Below, piece after piece: positions 49,053 to 59,632 of a DNA stretch of 64,000 bases. Position 1 is the stretch's first letter, and each line of letters begins with the position of its first letter. Origin of the DNA: Solen grandis (taxonomy: Eukaryota; Mollusca; Bivalvia; Adapedonta; Solenidae); the NCBI GenBank assembly GCA_021229015.1, contig CM037795.1:18068212-18132211 (forward strand). Direction: 5' to 3'. The position numbers and the translations under genes were made by a program. The notes below the pieces were generated by a model. The model made no database searches, had not been told where the DNA came from, and was given only the letters and a program-made list of their open reading frames with translations.

Positions 49053-49825
49053 CTGGTTAAAAACATACGTTTTGTATATGGTGTACAATATCAGACATAA
49101 ATTTAATTCCCATAGTTCTAATTTAGTTAACATTTGAACAATTGTGTTTGAAATCAGGTCGGTGTGCTCGATTTGTTAGCATTAATCGCAATGTTTACAT
49201 ACAGTAATGTGATTAAGTCCAGTAATCCGGACATTTCGGACACTGGTCACACAATGGAGAGGCTTTGTTGACCACCTTAACCAGTATATTAACAATCTTG
49301 GGCAGCTTAAAATAACAGGACAGCTTTGCTTTATTTAAATTTGACAAAATCTGTTTGCACAAGAATTACTTAATGTAATACACGTTTAATGGATTTATGA
49401 AGATTGGATTTTGTATTAAAACTCTGCGATATTTGAAGTAGATTTAAAGTAGATTGTCAAAATGGATTATCTTAACCGACTGGGTGTATTGTGGAGTTTT
49501 ATTTTCTGATTACGATAGCATTTCAACTGACATGATTTTGATGACACTTTGACGTTCATTGACCCTGATTTATTTGTGAGTGGCACTAAAGATGTCTTTT
49601 ATTTGACATTTTCATGAGATAACGTTGATATGGAGAAGATATGTAAACAATATGTCCAAGGAATTTGGCTACTGGTCACAGAAGGTATATTTTCATTTCT
49701 GAACTCCCCGGTTGATATTACAACCACATATACATGTAAATGAATATACTATTCTGTAAAACGTTTACCAGAGAGTCGCTACTCTTCCTTATACTGACCG
49801 CTAACGAAAGGTTTGGTTCTTTTAA
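49053..49825. other. Non-coding, nothing recognised
   Basis: No feature seen. Confidence 0.45.
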
Positions 49826-50031
49826 TTAAGGTAATCCATCCATCATTACTATAATCATGGTCCTTCAGGTACTAAAAAGACTTGAATGCAGATACAAGCA
49901 TTCATTGATTTGGAGTGATAGGTTCTTTTACTCTAATTCTATAAAGACTTGCAATCACTATAAAATATCCCAAGATCACTTGATTGACCATGATCAAAAT
50001 CTAATTATGGATTGATTAGGGCTACCTTAAA
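49826..50031 (+). mobile_element. MITE-3, best copy, TTAA-flanked
   Basis: TTAA at 49826-49829 and 50028-50031. The left end is GGTAATCCATCCATCATTA; the right end (ATTATGGATTGATTAGGGCTACC) is its diverged inverse. Length is about 206 bp with both TTAAs. It defines the family boundaries used for the three other copies. Confidence 0.82.
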
Positions 50032-50218
50032 AAGGAACTGGTTATATTGTTTGCTAATTACAAAGTTTCTATGTAAGAAGTTTTATTTTATTGTTTGGTA
50101 TTAATGCACTAAATGAGTGAACCTATAAATATTAAAGATGACTTGAATATATAAATACCTATTTAGATAGAACCTGATTCGCCATTAATTCAAACATTGC
50201 TTTTAGCATACAGGGAAG

Positions 50219-50262
50219 AACCCCCCCCCCCCCCCGCAAAAAAAAAAAAAATAAAAAAAATG
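50219..50262. repeat. Poly(C) then poly(A)
   Basis: About 16 C, then an A-rich run. Confidence 0.95.
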
Positions 50263-50890
50263 TTTGGGTGTCTGATTGGCTAACTGCCAGTGTTCAGTTT
50301 CAAAGTGTCATCCTTATTTTGATTGGTCGATTTTCCGGAGTTCTACTTTTCTATTGGCTAGTTAATAACAGAATGTTTCCAGTTCATCCGAAGACATTAT
50401 AACAAATGGATTATCTGGAACCCACAGGCGGCCTAAATGATAATTCTTATAAACAGATATTATGTAGAGCGATAAAAATGGTAGCGATATATGAGATTAA
50501 GATATACACATAAAATCGGAATAATTTTTAGATTATTAGTAATAAAGTGCGGACGCAACAGTTACTGCTAATCTTCCAATTATTCTAAAGCTAATTATGA
50601 ACAGGTGTTTATTTTTCTGGGTAATGCAATGGAAAGTAAAAATGTTTAAATCTCTTTCCAGATTTGAATGAATCACAAACATTCGAACACTAACTTAGTT
50701 TTTCACTGCATGGAAAAGCTTTGGTGTCTGTATAACGAACTAAAGATAGGGTCTATATTTGTTGTTTGAGTGAAGATTTTTTAAATGTCTTCCTACACAC
50801 CATTCAAGGCTGAACGTTTATATCATTTGTTGAATGGTAGAATTCGATGAGAAGGATAAGATGTAGGAGAAGTAGAAAAGGGAAGAAAAA
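50263..50890. other. Non-coding, nothing recognised
   Basis: No feature seen. Confidence 0.45.
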
Positions 50891-50987
50891 GAGAATGAAA
50901 AAGATGATGATGTGTAATGTGATATGAAAAGATGATGATGAGATGGATGAATGTGATGATGATGATGATGATAGATGATTGATGATG

Positions 50988-51030
<43 letters not shown>

Positions 51031-51121
51031 ATATAGAAATTAGGAAGAAATTAAGGCTGTTATTATGGTGACATTAATAAAGAAGAAGAAGAAGAAGAAG
51101 AAGAAGAAGAAGAAGAAGAAG
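50891..51121. repeat. (GAT)n and (GAA)n microsatellites
   Basis: Impure GATGAT tract at about 50905-51030, and about 13 GAA units at 51082-51121. Confidence 0.95.
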
Positions 51122-51149
51122 ATTTATTTCATTGGGTTTTACTATATAG

Positions 51150-51392
51150 TATATACTGTCATTTGAAGACTTTGTTTTCTTGAGACAGATATAGTGCTGC
51201 CACACTGCAGTATCACGCCGTTGACATGTGGCATGTCATACTATCCTGAACTGGGCCAGCCAGTTCTGGGACTAACCGCCAAGCAAGGGTGCTATACCAG
51301 TACACATTTCAATGGCTTTGGTATGTCGCGGCCGGGGGATCGAACCCACGACCTCCTGAGCAGACGCCCTTACCACTCGGGCAGTGGGAGAA
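51150..51392 (-). mobile_element. SINE-B copy, reverse
   Basis: On minus: A-box area 'gagtggtaagggcgtctgc', B box GGGTTCGATCCCCCGGCC, then 'gcgacatacca', 'ctggtatagcacccttgc', 'tgccacatgtca' and 'actatatctgtctcaaga'. It ends before the shared 3' motif, which survives only as 'gtcttcaaatgaca'. Confidence 0.87.
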
Positions 51393-51788
51393 GAAAATAA
51401 GAAGAAGGATAATAGTAGAAGAAATTGTAGTAGCAGCAGATGTAGTTGAAGGAGGGAGAAAAGAAGAAAACAGCAAACAGCTGGTTGTTCTTAAAACGGA
51501 CACACTGAAAATGATTGTGTGCTGTGGTGGTGGTTTAGGAAGCTTAATTATACAATTTCATGCGCACGAGGAGTCTGACCCGTGTATAATTTTTGAAGTG
51601 TAACCTTAAACAGCGCCCATATCTAGAGGAGAAAGGTGAACCTGATTAAGGCTACAGAATTAAATAATTGCTATATTATGCTATCAGACGCAGACACCAG
51701 TGTTATAAATGTTATGCAAGTCGGATCCCGACAGAACTAGTGTAACTTCCCGTAATCTCATGGCACCTGATATCACATTGTGTGTGGT

Positions 51789-51874
51789 CATATCGAGGGG
51801 TGAGAGCGAAACTAGGCTAAGTGCATATAGATATATAAGCACTTAGCCTAGTTTCGCATTCACTCCTCGATATG
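51789..51874. repeat. 86-nt long hairpin (about 40-bp arms)
   Basis: Arms 51789-51829 and 51833-51874 are inverted copies with only a few mismatches, sharing GCGAAACTAGGCTAAGTGC and its complement, with a very short AT loop. A transcript would fold into a pre-miRNA-sized stem-loop. It could equally be a small foldback element. No match to a miRNA seed I know. Confidence 0.8.
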
Positions 51875-52737
51875 AAAATTACACGATTAGGAACCATGCA
51901 ATCTTGATTCAATCAAAACTAAACCTTCCCGGCATCTCCCGCCACTACTTCGCGAGGAGCGCGTGCAGAATCGGAAGTCAACGCCCGTGGGCACCATGGA
52001 ATCTTTTAGAGGTCACATCAAGCCTCGTGACTGTTTCAATCTCATCGAAAATAGAACAAAACTGAACACTAGCTTTATCAATTGACTATCAACAGTTTAT
52101 CGTCAAACTACCATAATACAAACAATTATACAAACTGCAGGCCTATATTTATGGTATGGTTTTCAAGTTCTATTCAGAGAAGGCAGTCTTGAAATTCTTT
52201 CGAGATTTGAATATGATGTTTGGGCTTGTGCCTGAAATCGGATTTTGGTAAGTTTTCGGCAACTGAGTCCTAATCATGAAATTATTTCTAAATGAGTTCA
52301 GTATTAACTTCAGTAGTAATAAACGTTTCGAGTGTCTAAAGGTCGGTCTCATGATAATAAGATCGCAGGTTTATTACTTAGTCGTTAGAATGCATGTGTT
52401 ACGTATAATAGTTTAAATGCCCCTCCCCGCCATTACCTTGAATACAGCATATTTGAGTACAGTAAAATGGCGATAAATCTAAGATACCATTCCTAATCCG
52501 AGATACATTTATATTCTTTGCACAAGCTCAATTACTTGTTATTGTCATTAAATTAAATATGCATTCTCGTGTCCGAGTCTCGCAAAATCCGAAAGTTCCA
52601 CATTCCCCCTTCAGTGTTCGAAATATAGCAATTTATCTCTGGTTCCAGGCCGACCCAGTTTCATGATACTTTGATAAGATGCTCCGGAACAAAATGAAGG
52701 CTCAAGTTATTGATCGATCCAGACTTACTTTTAACTT
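51875..52737. other. Non-coding, nothing recognised
   Basis: A GC-richer patch at about 51920-52030 follows the hairpin. No exon or repeat was recognised. Confidence 0.4.
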
Positions 52738-52912
52738 ATTTTACGTCGATTTGAAAACATTTTTACAACTTATTCTAATCCCTCTCGACAGTTCCTAGAT
52801 TGGGCCAGTAACATTGCGCCTGGGAAAGTCATGAAAATCCTTTCCCCGAAACTGTGTTTGAAGCCACTACCTTCGGATCCGCAGTCGGGTACCTTATCAT
52901 TGCACAATAGCG
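52738..52912 (-). mobile_element. SINE-C copy, reverse
   Basis: On minus: 'gataaggtacccgactgcggatccgaaggtagtggcttcaaaca' head, then 'gcgcaatgttactggcccaatc' and 'tttcaaatcgacgtaaa' end. The B box is worn. Confidence 0.8.
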
Positions 52913-53046
52913 TCGATCCAGACTTACAAAACTGGATATAGTACCATTATGGGAGTGCCAGGGCAAGTCGGCCAGTGTTGGATACATTCGGCACAATTAA
53001 AATGCTTTTAATCCTGCAATCAGGAATACCTCAGTAAATAAGGGTA

Positions 53047-53228
53047 AGGGCTCCGTGGTCCAGTGGTGGCATACCCGACTGCGGATCCGAAAGCTAAGGG
53101 TTCGAACCCCGTTTGCAACAAGCTGTTTTCATAGCCCTCTCGAGCGCAAAGTACTGGTCCACCCCAGGAACCGTCTAGAGGAATAAGTATAAGTTGTAAG
53201 AACTTCCTTCCCTATCGATGTAAGCTAA
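53047..53228 (+). mobile_element. SINE-C, best copy
   Basis: Head GGGCTCCGTGGTCCAGTGG with A box at 53056-53069 and perfect B box GGTTCGAACCC (53099-53109). Body 'gcaaagtactggtccaccccaggaaccgtc', end 'cctatcgatgtaa'. It lies about 135 bp from, and opposite in direction to, the 52738 copy. Confidence 0.88.
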
Positions 53229-53722
53229 GATCATATGCCGTATGTCACGAGGCGGGTTTAAGCGAGGTTTTCCAACTATCGGGAACAAGTCTATTTTGCG
53301 ATCTACGTGTGCTACTGTGTGGTCTGGTCAAAGTTTAGGACGTCTTGAATGTATCCGTGACCTTGACCCCTGAACGTGTCTTTCCATTGACATGTTAGAA
53401 AGTGACACGTGTCATGTTATGAATATCGTATTAAGTTCGTGTTTCAGTTTCATTTTATTACACGAATATAATATTCACATCCACGTCAATTCTACCTACC
53501 TCTGTGTTTTTTTTTTATTTATTTTTATTTATATTTGACCATCATGAGGATGTTCAAGATAAATGAAATACATGTAGTATATAAGAGGAATATTATGAAA
53601 GTATTGGTCTCAATAAGTTTAGATTAAAGCATACATACGTATATGTAAATTCGAAAGAAAAATAAGCATGTTCATCTTAATTGACCCAAATAACTGTCCA
53701 AAAAGTCACATTTAACGTGACT
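53229..53722. other. Non-coding, nothing recognised
   Basis: T-rich tract at about 53505-53535, otherwise plain. Confidence 0.45.
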
Positions 53723-53964
53723 TTAACCCTTTCCCTCATATATACTCATTTTGACGCACTCAATAGGTACCACATAAAGCCTGATCTGCAGAAAACCACA
53801 GTTAAACCTTACCAAATTTATTTACAAAATCCTCATTTCCAGACCACTGAGGAGCAGCGAACAGCATAAAACCTGATCAGCCTGCGAGTTACTCGCAGGC
53901 TGATCAGGTTTTATGCTGTTCGCATAGGTCTTTTCATGGTTTCCTCTATGAGGGAAAGGGTTAA
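53723..53964 (+). mobile_element. MITE-1, full length, perfect internal hairpin
   Basis: TTAA at both ends and 14-bp inverted termini. At 53857-53923 two 32-bp arms (starting GCGAACAGCATAAAACC) flank TTA and are perfect complements. The hairpin sits close to the right terminus, so the element is asymmetric. Confidence 0.95.
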
Positions 53965-54225
53965 AAGGCGGGTAGCATTTTTTTCAGACCTTTGTGGATT
54001 TTTCTCTAGAATAAGATTTTTACATATTATTCGAATTTATTTAGAAACAAAAGATAAATATATGCAAATTTGCCAATTTCCATGCAGATAAAACTCATTT
54101 ACATAAAATCTGTTTATATCATGTTATAATTAATTATATTATTAATCATATTGTTATGATATCGTTGTTGTTATTGTTGTTAATTTTGCTGTTGTTATTT
54201 TGCAACAATTTACCAATGCCAATGT
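53965..54225. other. Short AT-rich spacer between two MITE-1 copies
   Basis: Contains a TTG-rich stretch at about 54163-54205. No gene; the 70-codon frame at 54156-54368 runs into the MITE. Confidence 0.6.
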
Positions 54226-54467
54226 TTAACCCTTTCCCTCATAGAGGAAACCATGAAAAGACCTATGCGAACAGCATAAAACCTGATCAGCCTGCGAGTA
54301 ACTCGCAGGCTGATCAGGTTTTATGCTGTTCGCTGCTCCTCAGTGGTCTGGAAATGAGGATTTTGTAATTAAATTTGGTATGGTTTAACTGTGGTTTTCA
54401 GCAGATCAGGCTTTATGTGGTACCTTTTGAGTGCGTCAAAATGAGTCTATATTAGGGAAAGGGTTAA
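54226..54467 (-). mobile_element. MITE-1, full length, inverted relative to 53723
   Basis: Same 242-bp layout read in reverse, TTAA flanks, hairpin with perfect arms around TAA. One terminal repeat is worn (attagggaaagggttaa). Confidence 0.95.
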
Positions 54468-55160
54468 AGTGATTAAATTTTCGTTCTAGAGTATGATATA
54501 ATCATCGTCTCAGATAAATCAACGAGGTATACTTAATATGCAAATGAGTAGTCATGCTTTGAATAATAATGAGCTCATGAAGCTATGATATAGTTTTGTA
54601 AACGAATTTAGAAGATCGATTCCAAATGAAGTGAATATAAGTCAATTTCAAATCAAATGATGGTAAACGGACTACACAACTCATTTATAAATAATATTAA
54701 TATCGATGGATATTTTTTGTATAACAGTTGTACCTGACTAATTTCATCATTAAATCCTTGGCTAAACGTGTATGGAATAGCAAATTGGATAATAATAATA
54801 ATAATCGGAAGGACCTCTTTTTTACCGTTGTAAATAGAGTGTATTATTTTTTCGTTACCTTTCCAACCTTAGTATACCGAATTTCGTGATAGGCAATATT
54901 AAAAATTTCATTTCTTTTGAACATTTCCCTGTCGTTATGGAATCAATCTAAACTTCAGACTAAAAGTAACAAAAATAAACCATTCTGACAATGTGTTAAT
55001 TTGTTAAAGGACATAAGTACTATTTTGGGACCCCAAAAAAAAGCCAAAATGTTGCAATATGGGGAAAACGTGTTTAAAATAGTTTAAATAACTATCGTGC
55101 CATGAACGTTTCGTTACATTTTTAAGTCATTACTGACTGAGGCAGTGTTGGTGTTGGAAG
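54468..55160. other. AT-rich non-coding stretch
   Basis: Short ATA runs, nothing recognised. Confidence 0.45.
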
Positions 55161-55169
55161 GTAAACTTC

Positions 55170-55300
55170 TGTTGTATGCCATGATGCAACTCTCTCCAAG
55201 ACATCTGGAGGTACAACGTGCACGTCAATGACGTCATCTCCTTAATGGCGGAGGTTGCACTTGCTTTTCGTCAAGTTTGAAATACTCGTGTTCCTTCCTT
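55170..55300. promoter_or_regulatory. Balanced patch with a palindromic CRE
   Basis: TGACGTCA at 55229-55236, preceded by 'acgtgcacgtca' and followed by 'taatggcgg'. It is less AT-rich than its flanks. Regulatory function is only suggested. Confidence 0.22.
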
Positions 55301-56545
55301 GCCATTGTTATGGGTGAATTAATTTGTAGGTAAAAGAATGCAGTGTACATTAAGATTGGTCTTCATTGGTTACTATTTTGAATTCGGTTTATCAACGCGA
55401 CTATGCTTCATTAAATGTTTATATATTGACAAAATCTTATATCATGTGATGTATAATAATAACTTCTGACTATAAAATAAACAAATATAATTCTATAAAT
55501 ATTTGCTCCATGCTCTATATTATAATTCCTTTGCTGTTTGTCACTCGTGTCGTTGAGATGTCCAGCTGTAAGACATAATCTTACGTCAGGTCACCATCTA
55601 TCATAATCTAGTCAACATGAAGTTACCATAAAAATGGCACACAGGACTCATTTTTTCGACATGATAATGATAACATCCGGTCTTCTATGGTGTATGATAT
55701 GAATTATCTTTCATAAATATTTCTAAGTCTTTGATCCGAAAACGTATAAATCAATGATTTCGTTCCTTGTAGCTATTTATCAGTCTTTCGTATAAAATCA
55801 AGCATTATCTTTTTATAAGTAATTAAAAAGATGTAGTATAAATGATTTCCCAAGTAATTGCGTAGATAAAATGAATTACAATTCCTTCAGCTAATGATTT
55901 CTCCCTCACAGAACGGTTTCCATACACCGGCGTTGTTTATTGCCTCACCTGGCGGGTTTCAATGTGCAGCTTTTTTTAAATGAGATTTTCCCGTTATAGA
56001 ACAGAGAGAATATATTTCTGCATCACTTAGAACTCTAAGAACCGTCCTGGAAGATCAAGAACATTTTCAGTACTTACAACCTCTCTACGCAGTTTTGTGA
56101 AGAAGTAGGCCTTTGTTTGGCTCACCTTTACTGTTGCCCGGAAATTTTTTTTTTTTTTTTTTTTACCTTTCTGTGTTCAAACATTTTCAGTAACTATTAG
56201 TTTTTGTTCCATTTACATTCGTTTATACTCTCACGCGATTTTCTCCTCAAAATTAAGCTGAGGACGCAAATTACCGCTCCCCGGCTTTACATACGATACT
56301 GTTAGTATTATGTACATATATATAGAGCTCAACAAATAGAATACTCTGTAATCGATTTATTTCTATTTCATGAATTCAAAATGTATAGATTATAAGCTGT
56401 AAACAAAAGTTAGATAGTCAAAATATGGTATATTCTTTGCTATCCTTTAGTTCAGTTTCCTTAATATGCCACGTAAACAGACTACAAATTACAGCAATGT
56501 TTTATTTTAGACCCAACTCAGACAGACTTATCCCTCGAAGAGTAT
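55301..56545. other. Non-coding
   Basis: Poly(T) at about 56144-56164. A patch at 55910-55970 contains the forkhead-like TTGTTTATTG. No exon or repeat family. Confidence 0.45.
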
Positions 56546-56850
56546 TTTTGCTCGGCAATCCCCGACCAAACCCGTTAGATTGCATCTACTATACATCGTC
56601 AATTATATCAACTCGGCAATCTCCGGCCAAACCCGATAACCGCATCTATTTGGAATCCCCGGCCAAACCTGGTAGACCGCATCTACTATAAATCGCCAGT
56701 CATATCGACTTGGCAATCTTCGGCCAAACCCGATAGACCTGCACCCCGGCTCAACACTGTATAAGTATATCCAAGAAATCACCGAGACGAACCTTTTGCA
56801 TTTAACTCAGAAGCAAGTGTTTATGTTTTTTGAAGATTGGGTATTTAAAA
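56546..56850 (+). repeat. Repeat E, copy 1, with ~60-bp internal units
   Basis: Three imperfect units built on 'ctcggcaatc.ccggccaaaccc' and 'gcatctactata.atcg' (starts about 56549, 56611 and 56709, the middle one partly deleted) lead into a unique tail ending at 'tttttgaagat'. The reverse complement of the last unit plus tail is at 60945-61135. The 88-codon frame at 56425-56691 is a by-product. Confidence 0.8.
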
Positions 56851-57128
56851 ATATCCTCTTGAAAGTAATGTTTCTGAACTACGATGAATGATGACTTTAA
56901 CAGCAGTTTCTTATTGATAATCCACATTCTTGTGCCAGAGTTTTCTTTATTGCGTTCTTGAGTTTACCAAGGCTTTTTCGTTCCGTAATAAACCACTTGC
57001 CTCCGCATCCTTGTTGTAAATTTGACACTTTAATCACATGTTCATATGAAACAAGAAATATCTTCAAAAAATATATTCAGCGTAGCTAAATAATTGTCAA
57101 TTGTAATATGTACAACAGATTAAAACTA
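56851..57128. other. Non-coding, nothing recognised
   Basis: No feature seen. Confidence 0.45.
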
Positions 57129-57370
57129 TTAACCCTTTCCCTCATATAGACTCATTTTGACGCACTCAATAGGTACCACATAAAGCCTGATCTGCAGAAA
57201 ACCACAGTTAAACCTTACCAAATTTAATTACAAAATCCTCATTTCCAGACCACTGAGGAGCAGCGAACAGCATAAAACCTGATCAGCCTGCGAGTTACTC
57301 GCAGGCTGATCTGGTTTTATGCTGTTCGCATAGGTCTTTTCATGGTTTCCTCTATGAGGGAAAGGGTTAA
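57129..57370 (+). mobile_element. MITE-1, full length (242 bp)
   Basis: TTAA flanks and intact inverted ends. The hairpin arms differ by one base ('gatcagg' against 'gatctgg'). Confidence 0.95.
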
Positions 57371-58439
57371 GTTGGAAACGTTAGCAAAAATGTTTATAAA
57401 TACCAAGAGTATGGGAGGTTTTGTGAAGACTATATTACAAAACAAATTTAATTTTCAAACTAAAAAAAATCAACTAATCTACCAACTTCCATTAAAAGTT
57501 ATGCACTTGCTGTTTTTTTTATAAGTAAATGCAATTCGTATGTAACAAAGAGAAACCGAAAAATCATATATCGCGTACATCCGATTATTATTTCCAGATC
57601 CGCACAATAAAATACATAACTCCTCCGCTGTAGTTACTTCCCTTGAAGCCCGAGTCCACTTTTACAAATATGGTGAAATTGTGGTCTAAAGATAGACATA
57701 CACCTACTTCTTATTTAGTTGTTTTAAATCACATTGCCAAAACAGCATTCCTTAATTGATATGGAAGTGTTAAATTTTCATTATTGTTTTACATATCATG
57801 TTTAAACTGAAAAAGAGACCTGTAATATCAAGTAGAAAGATGTATACAACCTGAAACTCCCATTTTAAGTTGGAATATCCTAAATATCCTAAAAATAAAT
57901 TATACAAGCCAATGGTATCATTGCATTTACTCTGACTTCATTTGCTTTCCAACATTTGATTGGTTCAAGAAGGTCAAAATCAATTTTATACAGCTTCGCC
58001 GAAAAAAGCTAACATGACTTAACATTTAGTAGCACTTATAAAACAATAATAAACTTTGCTTGTTCTGTTTGTTCCTCAGAGCTAGGATCCATTCCATTCA
58101 TTTTTGATTTCAGAATTGTTATAAACTGAAAGTATGTTTTGGTCAGTCTCCTCTGCTAGGGTTCGATCTTGCTACCACAGGGTGACTTAACCACTTCACT
58201 TAAACATCGTATGCGGGGAAAAAAAATCCCTTGTGTGCAGATTTCACGGATGTAAGTTACATATAATATTAACCTTCTGTGTTTTTCTTAATAAAAATGA
58301 TTTCTTTGTGAAATGCAATCAAATATGTTACCTTTTTATGTTTTATTTAGTAAATAAGAAATAAGTAGACATCATATTTACAACTAAGAACAAGTTTTAT
58401 TGAAACGGCCCCTGGGTCAGTAGCATCATACCGTGAGAT
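57371..58439. other. Non-coding, nothing recognised
   Basis: A weak tRNA-like string (gggttcgatcttgctacc) at about 58159 lacks other support. Confidence 0.4.
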
Positions 58440-59060
58440 ACTCCTACAACTATATATAACGTTGTATAATACTACTATCTCATCATATGATATACACATA
58501 TAATTTAGTATAGATAATATATGATAAACTGTATATATGACATATGCAGTATATCATAATTCTGCATTTCGTCAGGGTCATGAGGAAGCCTTCCAGCTGG
58601 CTTGCGGTGGTTCTTCCCGGATGCCTCCGTGCATTCGGAGTCTTCCTCCACCTGTAATTACTCGTAGCTTGGCGTCGCTATATGACTGAAATACTGTCGT
58701 AGCGACCGTAAATTCAAATAGTCAAGTCAAGTCATAATTTTGCAATATGTCATCAACATATATGATATTCCTATGTAGTAAAGATAATATATTGTATATA
58801 CTACATAGGCAGTATATCAAATTCTGCAATATGTGATAAACATATATGATATACCCATATTGTATAGATAATATATGGCATACTATATATATGACATATG
58901 CAGTATATCATAATTCTGCAATATGTGATAAACATATTTGATATTATTATATAATATAGATAATATATGATATAATGTATAAATGACATATGAAATATAT
59001 ATTGCATTTTTGATAAATGAAGTGCCAGTATGAGACACGATAATTTGTAAAATATTTATA
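58440..59060. repeat. Diverged AT-rich tandem repeat, split by a SINE
   Basis: Recurring blocks 'ta.agataatatatg', 'gacatatgcagtatatca.aattctgca' and 'atgtgataaacatat.tgatat' appear at about 58507, 58776, 58861 and 58955. The first unit is interrupted at 58567-58732 by SINE-A. Confidence 0.75.
58556..58743 (+). mobile_element. SINE-A, 5'-truncated, inside a tandem repeat
   Basis: Plus-strand body (aggaagccttccagctggcttgcgg to ATGACTGAAATACTGTCG and a GTCAA tail), flanked by ATAATTCTGCA (58556-58566) and ATAATTTTGCA (58733-58743). The tRNA head is absent. Confidence 0.87.
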
Positions 59061-59067
59061 AATGTGT

Positions 59068-59615
59068 CATGTTTTATGTATCCATATGACAAATGATAAA
59101 TCAATATGATATACTCTATGGTATAATGAATGATATATTGCAGTTTATCATGTCTTATGTATCCATATGACAAATGATATATCAATATGATATACTCCTA
59201 TGGTATAATGAATGATATATTGCAGTTTATCATGTCTTATGTATCCATATGACAAATGATATATCAATATGATATACTCCTATGGTATAATGAATGATAT
59301 ATTGCAGTTTATCATGTCTTATGTACCCATATGACAAATGATATATCAATATGAAATACTTCTATGGTATAATGAATGATATATTGCAGTTTATCATGTC
59401 TTATGTATCCATATGACAAATGATATATCAATATGATATACTCCTATGGTATAATGAATGATATATTGCAGTTTATCATGTCTTATGTATCCATATGACA
59501 AATGATATATCAATATGATATACTCCTATGGTATAATGAATGATATATTGCAGTTTATCATGTCTTATGTACCCATATGACAAATGATATATCAATATGA
59601 AATACTTCTATGATA
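59068..59615. repeat. 82-bp tandem repeat, about 7 units
   Basis: 'atccatatgacaaatgat' recurs at 59080, 59161, 59243, 59325, 59407, 59489 and 59571, that is spacings of 81 then 82 five times. Two unit types alternate: units at 59325 and 59571 share 'acccat' and 'gaaatacttc', suggesting a three-unit higher-order period of 246 bp. Units are otherwise nearly identical. Confidence 0.95.
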
Positions 59616-59632
59616 CATCACTGATATGCTAC

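Noticed and set aside
53047..53115. True tRNA gene
   Set aside because: A and B boxes are good, but no acceptor stem closes and the sequence continues into a repeated SINE-C body. The same holds for the SINE-A and SINE-B heads.
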